The notes beneath the pieces were generated by a model that saw nothing but the letters and a program-made list of their open reading frames with translations, was not told the origin of the DNA and did no database searches. The translations under genes were made by a program, and so were the position numbers. From Actinomycetospora soli (lineage in GTDB: Bacteria > Actinomycetota > Actinomycetes > Mycobacteriales > Pseudonocardiaceae): a stretch of DNA of 64,000 bases. This document shows positions 27,167-35,320 of this stretch, in pieces. The stretch spans positions 62,001 through 126,000 of the forward strand of contig NZ_JAJNDA010000006.1 of assembly GCF_021026295.1 (NCBI RefSeq), read 5' to 3'. Each line of letters opens with the position of its first letter. Position 1 is the stretch's first letter.

Positions 27167-28041
27167 CCCGTCGCGACCCGCTCGACGAGCACGTCGGCCG
27201 CGAGCCGGCCGAGCGCGTCCGCCGCGAGCGGGCTGTCGCCGGTGATGAGGTGGCGGTCGTGGTGGACGTGGCCCGCCATGTCGTCGTTCACCACGACGAG
27301 GCCCTGCGCCCGGAGTCCCTCCGCGAGCAGCCAGGGCATCTCGCCGGGGATGTAGCCGATGTCGACGTTCGCCCCGGTGTCCAGGGCGTCGGGGAACGCG
27401 CAGACCTCGTAGCCCGCCAGCGGTGACGGGTCTCGCTGCAGCCCCGCGGCGACGAGCGCCGCCGGCCCGTGGCACAGGGTGACGACGAATCTGTCGTGGG
27501 CCAGGGCGTGGTCGAGGACGGCCCGCACGTCGGGGGCGTCGTGCAGCCCCTGCATGGCGCCGTGGCCCCCGGGGATGAAGACGGCGAGGTGGTCGTCGAG
27601 CCCCTCGGCGATGACGTCCGCGAGTCGGCGCGGCGCCCGGAACTGCGGCAGGAGGGCGTCGAGGGCCCGGTGGACCGCCTCGTCGTCGGACGGTGTCGCC
27701 CAGTGCTCGAGCTTGACCGGGTTGCCCGACACCGTGGCGACGTCGACGGCGAAGCCGGCCGCCTGCAGGTGCATCAGCGGGAGCAGCGTCTCCACGGGGT
27801 GGTTGCCGGTGGAGAACAGCCGACCGTTCGCCATCGGCAGGTACCGCTCGTCGGTGCCGATCACGAGGATGCGCCAGCGTCCACCCGTGTACGCGCCCTC
27901 GTGCTGCACGCCGTCGAAGTCGGTGCGCGGCGGGACGTACTGGCCGAGGGAGTACGGGGACGGGAAGTAGGCGTCGCGTTCGGCGGGGTCGGGGGTCGGC
28001 TGCGTCGAGTCGCCTCCCCGGGGCACGGTGAGGTCGCTCAT
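27163..28041 (-). CDS. hchA: HchA (Hsp31) glyoxalase III / protein deglycase
   Basis: A 292-residue DJ-1/PfpI-superfamily protein that follows Escherichia coli HchA closely: AERDAYFPSPYSLGQYVPPR, RILVIGTDERYLPMANGRLF and STGNHPVETLLPLMHLQAAG. The nucleophile Cys190 is in LCHGPAAL with His191, and the paired acid Glu84 is in HPVETLL. HchA converts methylglyoxal to lactate and has been described as a holding chaperone and a deglycase; the last role is disputed. The internal ATG (MSDLTVPRGGDST) gives the expected length. It converges with the monooxygenase gene and stands alone. Confidence 0.92.
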   Translation of the reverse strand: MSDLTVPRGGDSTQPTPDPAERDAYFPSPYSLGQYVPPRTDFDGVQHEGAYTGGRWRILVIGTDERYLPMANGRLFSTGNHPVETLLPLMHLQAAGFAVDVATVSGNPVKLEHWATPSDDEAVHRALDALLPQFRAPRRLADVIAEGLDDHLAVFIPGGHGAMQGLHDAPDVRAVLDHALAHDRFVVTLCHGPAALVAAGLQRDPSPLAGYEVCAFPDALDTGANVDIGYIPGEMPWLLAEGLRAQGLVVVNDDMAGHVHHDRHLITGDSPLAADALGRLAADVLVERVATG

Positions 28042-28121
28042 GCGGTCGCTCCTGTCGTCCGGGTGCGTTCCCCCGGACCGTGCCCGCTCGGGTCGGCACG
28101 CAATCCGGCGGTCCGGTGCGG

Positions 28122-29483
28122 TCAGGCCGGGATCCAGCTCCCGTGGAACCCGGCCGGGACACCGCGGGGCAGGGTGACCGCGGCGACGGTGCGGGTGACG
28201 TCTCCGGCGTCGAGGACGAGCAGGCGGGACGCCGAGCCGTCGCGGCGCGTCGTGATCGTGAGGAGCCAGCCGTCGTCCTCGGCCCGGTCGGGGGCGGCGG
28301 AGGGGACGAAGACGGCCTCGCCGGCGGAGACGTCGTCGCCCGGGTCGTGGGTGGTGGTGACGCCGGTGTCGAGGTCGAGCTTGACCACGGAGTCGCTGCG
28401 TCGTCCCGAGGCGACGGCGTAGCGGTAGCGCGCGGTCCGGCCCACGCGGTCGTCGTCGAGGGTGGGCATCTCGAGCGGGCGGTCGTCGAGCGGGGTCTCG
28501 GTGACGGCGCCGGTGGTCAGGTCGAGCGTCCAGCGGTGGTAGCGGGCGACGCCGAGCGCGACGGCCTCCGACGCCGGGTCGCGCCGCGGCCGCTTTCGGC
28601 GCTTCGCGGGGAACAGGGCGGCGGCGTCCGCGGCCGAGTAGCGGGCGGCGTCGAGCTCGATCCGCCCCGACCCGTCGTCGGGAACGAAGCGGGCCGTGCC
28701 GACGTGGAAGACGTAGCAGGGGTCGATCTCGAACCAGCGGACCGGCGCGTCCGGGTCGGTCAGCGACATGACGCCGAGGCGGGCGCCGTAGCGCTCCTCC
28801 CAGCCGAACGGCATGCCGGAGACGACCATGCGGCGCCAGGCGAAGGTCATGGGCAGGTCGAGGAAGATCGCGTGCCGGTCGGTGATCGCGAGGTCGTGCA
28901 TCATCGTCGGCCGGTCGACGCGGACCGGACGACTCTCGACGAGCTCGCCCGTCGCCGAGAGCCGGTGGTAGGTCAGGTACGGCGGGAACGGCGAGTAGCC
29001 GTGGAAGTGCATCTCGCCGGTGACCGGGTCGGTCTTCGGGTGCGCGCACATGGCGGTCGTCAGGCGACCGCCGAAGTCCTGCGGGCCGACCGTGTCCAGG
29101 TCCTCGTCGATCTCGTACGGGAACCCCTGCTCGACGAGCGCGAGCAACTTCCCGGCCTGCGGCACGATGTGGGTGTTGGCGGGGACGGCGGTGAGGTCGG
29201 GCCCGCGGAGCCCGAGGAACGGTTTCCCCTCCAGCGCCCGGGTGCGGACCCACCGGTTGCGGTACCACTCGGCGCGCCCGCCCCGCAGCCGCAGCCCGTG
29301 CAGCATCCCGTGACCACGGAACCAGTGCCCGGGGTCGTCGCCGGGCAGCGGGTTGGGGCCGTTGCGGATGTACCGCCCGTCGAGCTCCGGCGGGATCGCC
29401 CCCTCGACCGGGAGGTCGACGGCGTCGATCTCGTCGGGGACCGGGGTGTAGCGGTCGCGCGTCGGGGGCGCTTGGGCGGTCAT
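28122..29483 (-). CDS. Carotenoid/stilbene cleavage oxygenase family protein
   Basis: A 453-residue carotenoid cleavage dioxygenase-like seven-bladed propeller. All four iron-binding His residues are visible, in MCAHPKTDP, PTMMHDLAIT, YVFHVGTARF and GFHGSWIPA at the C-terminus. The N-terminal ELDGRYIRNGPNPLPGDDPG and HWFRGHGMLHGLRL motifs are typical. Such enzymes use non-haem Fe(II) and oxygen to split conjugated double bonds in apocarotenoids or lignostilbenes. The ATG is preceded directly by GGAGGTG, an ideal ribosome binding site, so the longer upstream frame is rejected. No carotenoid synthesis genes are nearby. Confidence 0.92.
   Translation of the reverse strand: MTAQAPPTRDRYTPVPDEIDAVDLPVEGAIPPELDGRYIRNGPNPLPGDDPGHWFRGHGMLHGLRLRGGRAEWYRNRWVRTRALEGKPFLGLRGPDLTAVPANTHIVPQAGKLLALVEQGFPYEIDEDLDTVGPQDFGGRLTTAMCAHPKTDPVTGEMHFHGYSPFPPYLTYHRLSATGELVESRPVRVDRPTMMHDLAITDRHAIFLDLPMTFAWRRMVVSGMPFGWEERYGARLGVMSLTDPDAPVRWFEIDPCYVFHVGTARFVPDDGSGRIELDAARYSAADAAALFPAKRRKRPRRDPASEAVALGVARYHRWTLDLTTGAVTETPLDDRPLEMPTLDDDRVGRTARYRYAVASGRRSDSVVKLDLDTGVTTTHDPGDDVSAGEAVFVPSAAPDRAEDDGWLLTITTRRDGSASRLLVLDAGDVTRTVAAVTLPRGVPAGFHGSWIPA
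28671..28684 (-). repeat. Iterated 14-base motif, copy in carotenoid oxygenase gene
   Basis: Exact TTCCCGACGACGGG on the minus strand, encoding VPDDG here. Preceded by G where five of the other copies have CTTCCC. Confidence 0.7.
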
Positions 29484-29501
29484 CACCTCCGAGTGTGCGG
29501 C

Positions 29502-29515
29502 TTCCCGACGACGGG
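29502..29515 (+). repeat. Iterated 14-base motif, intergenic copy upstream of carotenoid oxygenase
   Basis: Exact copy on the plus strand about 20 bases upstream of the GTG/ATG start region of the minus-strand oxygenase gene, outside any assigned gene. Confidence 0.7.
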
Positions 29516-29555
29516 CGCCGGTTCCGGATGCCGGCAGTGCGTCACGGCATGCACC

Positions 29556-29578
29556 CGGTGCCGGGGAATCCGGCACCG
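29556..29578 (-). terminator. Hairpin after the TPR-like gene
   Basis: Arms CGGTGCCGG and CCGGCACCG form a perfect nine-base-pair stem around GGAAT, 20 bases downstream of the stop of the minus-strand gene ending at 29599. Confidence 0.6.
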
Positions 29579-29598
29579 TCGCGGCCGCGCGGTGTTGC

Positions 29599-31194
29599 CT
29601 AGCGGGGCGCCGGCACGGGTGTCGCCGGGGTGGCGACCGCGGACTCCCCCGCCCGGCGCGGCGTCGGCACGGCCGCCCACTGCGCGTCGCGGGTCCGCAG
29701 GGCCGCCTGGCGTGCGGCGCGGAGCCGACGCTGCGGGTCGAGCGCCCACGACTGCCCCGGTCGGTCCGACCGGACCGCTCGCAGGTGCACCCACTCCGGC
29801 CGCCCGGCGTCGAGCACCTCGTCGACGAGCCCGCGCTCGACGTCGAGCTCCACCGAGGCCGCGGCCCACGCGGCGCCCCGGAGGTCGCGGGCCGCGCCGT
29901 CGAGGACGATCCGGGTGAGGCCGAGGTCGCCCGACGACCGCGCCAGCGCGGCGCGCGCCAGCACGAGGGCCTCGCGCCAGGGGCGGGGGTCGGAGTCGAC
30001 GAGGTGGTCGTCGAGGTCGTCGGCGGCGGCCTGCGCCTCCTGCAGCCGCCCGAGGCGGGCGAGCACCGGGATCACGACGATGCGGGCCCGGGTCCCGCGC
30101 TCGCGGTCGGCGGTCAGCTCGGCGGCCGTGCGCAGCCACCGGACGGCCGCCTCGTCGTCACCGTCCTCCCGCGCCATCGTGGCCAGGGCGAGCGCGGCCC
30201 CGGCGGCGAGCTCGTCGTCGCCGTCGGCGGCGAGCTCGAACCGACGCCGCGCCTCGATCCGTCCGTCGGCGTGGGTGTCGGCGTCGACCAGGGCGAGGCG
30301 CGCGAGCACGTCCTGCGTGGCGCGGTCGGCGCCGTCGATCCCGGCGAGCAGGTCGTGGGCGGCGCGGCGGCGGCCGCACCGCAGTTCCGCCAGTCCCGCC
30401 GCGCGACGGGACGCCCGCGCGTCCTCGGCGTCGCCGCGCTCCGCGACCGAGCGGTGCCAGCGGGCCGCGACCTCGTCGTGCCCGTGCTGTTCGGCGGCCG
30501 CCGCGACGGCCCACGCGGTCTCGACCGGCACCTCGTCGGGATCGAGCCGCCCCAGCAGCACCGCCCCGACCCCCGCGTCGCCCCGCGCCACGGCCACCCG
30601 GCCGGGGATGAGCAGCCGGGCGGGGTCGCCGGCGTCGCGCAGCCGCCGCGCGAAGGCGGTGCTCACCGGCCACCCGGCGTGGCTCTCGGCGAGGTCGACG
30701 ACCGCGGGGTCCGGCGCGAGGTGGGGCTCCCCGTCGCGCTGCACCCGGTGCACCAGCCCGGCCTCGAGCGCCGCGTCGAGCCCGTCGGCGTGCCCGGTCA
30801 GCCGCGCCAGCTCGGTCTCGTCGAGGGCGTTCCCGACGGCGAGCCGGTGCCGGTCGGTCACGGCGGTCACCACCGCACGCACCGCGTCCGGGACCTCGCA
30901 CCCGTCGTCGGGAAGCCCGTCGACGAGGACGAAGGGGAGGTCGGGCACCGGGCCGAGGACCGCGTCGAGGACCGCGGGACGTGCCCCGACCAGTCCACGG
31001 GCCGGGAGCCGCTCGAGCTCGGCGGGCGTGGCGTCGAGGACGACCGCGAGCTCCTCGCCGTACCGCTCCCCCGCCGCCACCAGCACTGCCCGCACCGCGA
31101 CCACCGACGGGCCGGTCACGAGCACCAGACCGTGCTCGGCGAGCGCCTCGTCGATCTCCAGCTGCGTGACCGCGTCGTCATCGTTCCGCGTCAT
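29599..31194 (-). CDS. Helical-repeat protein, possible degenerate STAND-type ATPase
   Basis: A 531-residue soluble protein. The first ~180 residues resemble an eroded nucleotide-binding domain: a beta strand plus loop HGLVLVTGPSVVAVRAVLV where a P-loop would sit, without the GxxxxGKS/T residues, and a hydrophobic strand ending in acid, PFVLVDGLPDDG. The rest is alanine-rich helical pairs typical of TPR or SEL1-like arrays (ARWHRSVAERGDAEDARASR, ALALATMAREDGDDEAAVRW). The C-terminus is Pro/Ala-rich. It looks like a LuxR-type STAND regulator without the DNA-binding helix-turn-helix. I do not know its function; it is monocistronic. Confidence 0.65.
   Translation of the reverse strand: MTRNDDDAVTQLEIDEALAEHGLVLVTGPSVVAVRAVLVAAGERYGEELAVVLDATPAELERLPARGLVGARPAVLDAVLGPVPDLPFVLVDGLPDDGCEVPDAVRAVVTAVTDRHRLAVGNALDETELARLTGHADGLDAALEAGLVHRVQRDGEPHLAPDPAVVDLAESHAGWPVSTAFARRLRDAGDPARLLIPGRVAVARGDAGVGAVLLGRLDPDEVPVETAWAVAAAAEQHGHDEVAARWHRSVAERGDAEDARASRRAAGLAELRCGRRRAAHDLLAGIDGADRATQDVLARLALVDADTHADGRIEARRRFELAADGDDELAAGAALALATMAREDGDDEAAVRWLRTAAELTADRERGTRARIVVIPVLARLGRLQEAQAAADDLDDHLVDSDPRPWREALVLARAALARSSGDLGLTRIVLDGAARDLRGAAWAAASVELDVERGLVDEVLDAGRPEWVHLRAVRSDRPGQSWALDPQRRLRAARQAALRTRDAQWAAVPTPRRAGESAVATPATPVPAPR
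30901..30914 (-). repeat. Iterated 14-base motif, copy in TPR-like gene
   Basis: Exact copy on the minus strand, encoding LPDDG in the N-terminal domain and extended 5' by C, so CTTCCCGACGACGGG. Confidence 0.7.
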
Positions 31195-31270
31195 GCTCGG
31201 TATGTCCGCCGGACGTCGCCGGGTGTTGCACCGAACGGCAGCTGCTCACTCGTCCGAGCCGTATGGTTAG

Positions 31271-31304
31271 CCCGGTCGGCCCAGCGATCGGGTGGCCGAC
31301 CGGG
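31271..31304 (-). terminator. Hairpin after the DUF4190-like gene
   Basis: Arms CCCGGTCGGCC and GGCCGACCGGG pair perfectly over 11 bases with a 12-base loop. It begins 12 bases after the stop of the gene ending at 31317 and separates it from the TPR-like gene. Confidence 0.7.
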
Positions 31305-31316
31305 GTCGCGCTGGTG

Positions 31317-31976
31317 CTACTTCTTGGTCCAGGTGCAGTCGCCGCTGAACTCGATGTACTTGTCCGACGCCTTGACGACCATCGTCGAGCTGCCGTCGAC
31401 GTTGTCGTTCGCGTTGATCGAGCTGAGCTCGCCGTCGGCGCTGGAGAGGCGCGCCCAGTAGCACCAGTTCGCGCCCGAGGTCCGGTAGGTGCCGGCCTGG
31501 ATCTCCGAGCCGACGGCGTAGGTGCCCGCGCCGTAGGTGCCGGCGGGCAGGCTCGCGGCGGAGGACGACCCCGACGAGCCCGACGACGCCGAGTAGGTCC
31601 CGGAGCTGTAGCTCGGCGCCGTCGAGGCGGCCGAGCCGATCGCGGCGACCCAGATCAGGCAGATCAGCAGGCCGACCGCCCCGAGCACGGCGCCGGCGAT
31701 CGCGAGGCCGCGTCCGACGCCGTGCCTCGTGGCGGCGACGAGACCGGCGATCGAGAGGACCAGGCCGACGGGCGAGAGCACCCAGGACACGATCCCGATG
31801 ATCGGGATCAGCGCGAGCACGGCGCCGATCAGGGCGACGACGAAGCCGGCCGTCGCGACCCCGTTGCGTGGCTCGGGCGGCGGCACGGGCACGCCCCCTG
31901 CGGGCATCTGGACCCACCCGTACTGCGACGGGTGGCCGTACTGCCCCTGCTGCGGACCGCCCTGCTGCATCGTCAC
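31317..31976 (-). CDS. DUF4190-like membrane protein with exported C-terminal domain
   Basis: A 219-residue protein. The N-terminus is Gln/Gly/Pro-rich (QQGGPQQGQYGHPSQYGWVQ), followed by two membrane helices of the DUF4190 type (about 40-62 and 70-85), then a third helix (AIAGAVLGAVGLLICLIWVA). A Ser/Tyr/Gly-rich linker leads to a compact outer domain with AGTYAVGSEIQAGTYRTSGA, a W/C-containing core and final SGDCTWTKK. The domain pattern resembles small secreted beta-sandwich modules found behind DUF4190. The GTG at 31976 is chosen because GGGGGAG lies six bases upstream; an ATG two codons later is the alternative. Function unknown. Confidence 0.75.
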   Translation of the reverse strand: MTMQQGGPQQGQYGHPSQYGWVQMPAGGVPVPPPEPRNGVATAGFVVALIGAVLALIPIIGIVSWVLSPVGLVLSIAGLVAATRHGVGRGLAIAGAVLGAVGLLICLIWVAAIGSAASTAPSYSSGTYSASSGSSGSSSAASLPAGTYGAGTYAVGSEIQAGTYRTSGANWCYWARLSSADGELSSINANDNVDGSSTMVVKASDKYIEFSGDCTWTKK

Positions 31977-32079
31977 GATGGACTCCCCCGACCGAACCAG
32001 TGCTGACACGGCACGTGTCGGGTGACGTCGAGAACCCGTTATCGACGGGCGTCGAACATCGCCCATCCGGGCTAACACG

Positions 32080-32817
32080 TCACGACGGGTACAACCGCCG
32101 CACCGCCGCGACCGCCGATCCGGGCCGCGCCACCTCGAACTGCCACCACGTCCCGTCGGCCGACGAGACGATCACGACCGGCATCCGCGCATTCCGCGGA
32201 CTCCTCCCCCGGCGCACCGCGAGACCGTCGGCCGGCAGCACACGGATCGTCGGTCCCGGACGGGTCGCGTCGTCGCGCCGGTCCGCGGCGAACACGAGGT
32301 CGTCGTGGAACGCCAGCAGGGAGCCGCGGCAGGCCCCGTCGTCGTGGACGAGGGTGGGGCGACCCAGCTCGGGGTCGAGGAGCACGACCTCGCGCCGCCA
32401 CCGCGGCGTCTCCGGCGCCCGTTCGCTGAGCACGAGGTACTCGCTGTCGCGCTCGGGCGGGACGCGGCCGACCCAGAGGACGTCCTGGACGTCGGACGGC
32501 CCGCCACCGCGACCCCGCTCCCGCCACCACCGCGGCCCCCACCAGGGCGGTTCCGAGAGCAGCACCAGCCAGGACCCGACCGCCGCGAGCAGCCCGGCCA
32601 ACGTCACGAACCCCCCGAGCGGCGGGACGATCAGCGGTAACGCGCCCAGCGTGACCAGGAACAGCCCCACCCCCGGCACGAGCGTGATCGGCGCCGAGCG
32701 GGTCGGCTCCGGCGACGCCCACCCGCGCCACGCCCCGCTCCACGCCACCGCGCCCACCCCGAGGCACGCGACCCCGAGGACCAGCGCCACGAGGGAGACC
32801 GGGGACAGCACCACGGG
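32080..32817 (-). CDS. Three-helix membrane protein with C-terminal soluble domain
   Basis: A protein of about 245 residues. From the GTG at 32817 it starts directly with a membrane helix (VLSPVSLVALVLGVACLGVG), followed by two more (ITLVPGVGLFLVTLGALPLI, FVTLAGLLAAVGSWLVLL) and a cytoplasmic or outer domain rich in W, R and D with DVLWVGRVPPERDSEYLVLS and QFEVARPGSAVAAVRRLYP. A longer form from GTG 32883 is possible, but it would translate through a perfect 21-base palindrome and through Arg/Gly-rich sequence unlike the rest. The soluble part resembles the DUF3592-like outer domains of actinobacteria only loosely; I do not assign it. Confidence 0.65.
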   Translation of the reverse strand, partial: PVVLSPVSLVALVLGVACLGVGAVAWSGAWRGWASPEPTRSAPITLVPGVGLFLVTLGALPLIVPPLGGFVTLAGLLAAVGSWLVLLSEPPWWGPRWWRERGRGGGPSDVQDVLWVGRVPPERDSEYLVLSERAPETPRWRREVVLLDPELGRPTLVHDDGACRGSLLAFHDDLVFAADRRDDATRPGPTIRVLPADGLAVRRGRSPRNARMPVVIVSSADGTWWQFEVARPGSAVAAVRRLYPS

Positions 32818-32838
32818 ACCGATTCCACCGGAATCGGT
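32818..32838. promoter_or_regulatory. Perfect palindrome at the 5' end of the membrane gene
   Basis: ACCGATTCC and GGAATCGGT flank a three-base ACC spacer with no mismatch. It abuts the proposed GTG start at 32817. Either it is an operator or RNA hairpin controlling that gene, or part of a longer coding region. Confidence 0.6.
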
Positions 32839-32853
32839 GCCCGCGCACACCCC

Positions 32854-32867
32854 TTCCCGACGACGGG
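32854..32867 (+). repeat. Iterated 14-base motif, copy upstream of membrane gene
   Basis: Exact copy 37 bases upstream of the proposed GTG start at 32817 (minus-strand gene), extended as CTTCCCGACGACGGGTGTG. Confidence 0.7.
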
Positions 32868-32931
32868 TGTGACCGGGACTCACCGCGACGGCCGAGATTA
32901 GCTCGAGAGCGGTGGCCCACGTCGGTGCTGG

Positions 32932-33480
32932 TCATGCGTCGCTCGCGGCCGCCGGAGCGCGGCGCGCCTCGTCGGGCAGGAAACCGACGACGTGGACGGC
33001 CGCCCATCCCGCCTCGACGGCGTCGCGGGCCGTCAGGACGCTGTCGGCGATCTCCGTGTCGGTGAGCCATGCGGCGCCGTCGGTCGCCGGGCCGAGCGCG
33101 ACGAGCGTCGACCCCTCGAGGTACCGCCGCGCTCACGCGTGCGCCCAGGACGCTGTGCCGACGACCTCGACCGCCCTTTCCGTGGCCCCATCAGCCCGCG
33201 CCCGTCCCGCCGCCACGGGCGCTCGGTGCGGTCGGTGCGGTCGGTGCGGTCGGTGCGGTCGGTGCGGTCGGTGCGGTCGGTGCGGTCGGTGGCAGCAAAG
33301 CACGACCAGTTCGGGCACCCGCCCCGTCGAGTACCGCGGCGATCCGGCGCACGAACTCCTCGGGGTGGCTCCAGTCCGCCTCCGCCCACCGTCCCGCCGG
33401 CCACCAGCACCGGTCCGATCCGACAGCGAGCGCACCACGCCGGTCCTCGGGTGCGGAACCCGAGACGGCTCGCTGCCGCC
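32932..33480 (-). pseudogene. Decayed gene containing a minisatellite
   Basis: Convincing protein-like sequence runs on the minus strand but not in one frame. An upstream stretch reads CWWPAGRWAEADWSHPEEFV and RRIAAVLDGAGARTG, then enters the 9-base repeat. Beyond it a different frame carries TERAVEVVGTASWAHA, a TGA at 33133-33135, and ARRYLEGSTLVALGPATDGA followed by AWLTDTEIADSVLTARDAVE, ending at 32932. Thus at least one frameshift and one nonsense codon separate pieces of a single old gene. The family is not recognised. The residual codon bias is that of the host, so the decay looks recent. Confidence 0.65.
33223..33285 (+). repeat. Minisatellite, seven copies of TCGGTGCGG
   Basis: Seven perfect tandem copies of a 9-base unit with a partial eighth. 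As the unit is a multiple of three it stays open in all frames, giving TAP, TDR or HRP repeats on the minus strand. No spacers, so not a CRISPR array. Confidence 0.9.
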
Positions 33481-33575
33481 GGCTTCGTCGGGCTCCCCCG
33501 ACGATTGACGCCCATTGAGCCGTCGCGTTGAACGGGATGACAGTGGACGCGGCAGCTCGCTCGGGGGGAGCAGCG

Positions 33576-34115
33576 ATGACCGAGAACGACCCGCGGCCGC
33601 CAGCCGGTCGCCACGGAGTTCCCGACGACGACCCGGCCACGACCGACCTGATCGGTGTTCACCACGTCGTTCCGGGGCGGTCACAGCGGTGGCGGTTCGT
33701 GCTGGTCACCGTCCTGGCGGTGGTCGCACTGGGTCTCGCCGTCACCGCCGGGTTGGTGATCGACCGGCTCGCGGTCGGCGCGCCGGCTCCCGTCGCGGTG
33801 GCCCCGCCGAGTTCCGCCCCACCGTCGACTACGACCATCACTCCCCCGCCGACCACGACGACCGCCCGCGCGTCGCGGACGATCTCCAAGCCGGTCACGA
33901 AGCCGACCACGACCAGGGCGACGACCAAGGCCGACACGGCGCCGGGCTGCGGCGGCCGAGCCGTCGCACGGGGCGTGTTCAACCCGGCCTGCGCCGAGTA
34001 CCAGGGCTATCTCGACCCGGGACGTGCCGCGGGCCGGCAGCCTTCGAGCGGCGACCTGCAGACCGAGTACGGCTGCGAGAAGGGCTACATCCCGAAGTCG
34101 GAGTGCCCGGGCTGA
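33576..34115 (+). CDS. Single-pass membrane protein with small outer Cys-containing domain
   Basis: A 179-residue protein: polar N-terminus (GRHGVPDDDPATTDLIGVHH), Arg-flanked helix at about 40-65 (RWRFVLVTVLAVVALGLAVT), a Pro/Thr-rich linker with TTTTARASRTISKPVTKPTT, and a compact C-terminal domain with three Cys (PGCGGRAV, NPACAEYQGYLDPG, EYGCEKGYIPKSECPG; four Cys counting the last). The domain is probably outside the membrane and disulfide-bonded. The ATG at 33576 has GGGGGGAG seven bases upstream. It shares its plan with the frameshifted gene at 34399, which also ends in a small Cys/Gly domain. Function unknown. Confidence 0.75.
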   Translation: MTENDPRPPAGRHGVPDDDPATTDLIGVHHVVPGRSQRWRFVLVTVLAVVALGLAVTAGLVIDRLAVGAPAPVAVAPPSSAPPSTTTITPPPTTTTARASRTISKPVTKPTTTRATTKADTAPGCGGRAVARGVFNPACAEYQGYLDPGRAAGRQPSSGDLQTEYGCEKGYIPKSECPG

Positions 34116-34117
34116 TC

Positions 34118-34255
34118 ATGTCGACGGACGACTACGTCGACGAATCCCGTCGCGCACGCGAGGCGGTCGACATCCGCCCCCAGACCAGCCTGGCCTGCGT
34201 GTTCGAGGTCCTCGCACGGGTGAGCGTCCAGACTGCGCACATGCCGCTGGTCTAA
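34118..34255 (+). CDS. Possible 45-residue peptide, or nothing in this gap
   Basis: A short frame starting two bases after the preceding stop encodes MSTDDYVDESRRAREAVDIR followed by PQTSLACVFEVLARVSVQTA and a short tail. The composition is protein-like but there is no clear ribosome binding site and no family match. It may be translationally coupled to the upstream membrane protein or be a remnant. The rest of the gap to 34398 shows nothing I can name. Confidence 0.3.
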   Translation: MSTDDYVDESRRAREAVDIRPQTSLACVFEVLARVSVQTAHMPLV

Positions 34256-34398
34256 CCATGACGTGCTGGTCGACCGTTCGATGGACCGAGATAGTCGCTC
34301 GATGGGGTGAACGCCTGCCCTGGTAGCCCCAGTGCGATAACGCAACGCTGCGACACGGCGAACTCCCCGCCGTCACAGCCGCGCTTCGGGGGAACGTC

Positions 34399-35278
34399 AT
34401 GACCAGCACGATCATCAGGCCACGCCCTGCTCGTGGGACCACGGAGTCCACCCCGTGGCTCTGGGATGCCCCCACCATGCCGATCGCGCTCCCGGCACTG
34501 ACGCACGACGAACAGCGTCCGGCGCCCCGGCTCACGACCGCCCGTCGGATCGGTGCCGGTGCGCTCGCCGCAACGCTCCTTCTGGGCGTCGGAGCCGGGG
34601 CCTATGCCCTCGGCCAGCGCGACGCGACGCCGACACCGGTCGTTGCCGCCGCACCCCCGTCGACTGTCCCGGCCACTGTCGTCACACCCGCGGTCCGCGC
34701 GGCGGTCACCTCGGGCCCGCAGCTCCTCGATACCGCCGGGCGTCCAGTGGAGGACGCGGTGGCCGCACAGGTCCGTCTCGTCTACGTCGCTCTGCAGCAG
34801 AACGACATCGAGGCGCTCGAGCGGTCCGAGGGCGCGGCCGGGTCCGACGACGGCCTCACCAGCTTCCCGCACCTCACCGGCGCCACGACGCGGAACCGCC
34901 TCCTGGACGCACTCCGAACGCGTCCCGTGCACCGGGGCCACACCTACCGCTACCGCATCGGCGGCTACGGCCTCGAGTTCCAGCAGGCCGACGGTTCGCT
35001 GGGCGCCGGCCTGGGCGCGATCACCGGCCCATGGACCGAGGACGCGACGACTACGACAACGAGCCCTTCCCGACCGACCACGGCCGCCCCCAGCACCTTC
35101 CGTGTTTCCCTACGGGAACGGCCCGACGGGCCGCTTCGGCGACGGGTGCGGTCCCTACGAGCACAACCTGGACGGGTACTGCAGCCCCGACACGGACGTC
35201 CTCGACGAGAACGGCAAGCCGGACCCAGCCAGGGCGGTCGTTCCCGGCAACCTGAAGAACCCGTCCCACGGTGGCTAG
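34399..35278 (+). pseudogene. Exported membrane-anchored protein with a frameshift in a C5 tract
   Basis: From the ATG (preceded by GGGGGAAC) the frame encodes a cytoplasmic N-terminus, a helix at about 50-70 (IGAGALAATLLLGVGAGAYA), and an outer domain with VAAQVRLVYVALQQNDIEAL and RTRPVHRGHTYRYRIGGYGL. At about residue 228 it leaves protein-like sequence. The next frame takes over immediately and encodes VFPYGNGPTGRFGDGCGPYE, NLDGYCSPDTDVLDENGKPD and a stop at 35278. Removing one C from the CCCCC run at 35087-35091 restores one continuous protein of about 290 residues. It is either a real frameshift mutation or a sequencing error in the homopolymer. Confidence 0.75.
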
Positions 35279-35320
35279 GCGCCAACCCGTGTTGATCCCT
35301 TCCCGACGGCGAGTGTGCGG

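Noticed and set aside
33223-33293. Tandem GGTGCGGTC repeats as a CRISPR array
   Set aside because: Units are 9 bases, directly adjacent and identical, with no spacers and no cas genes nearby.
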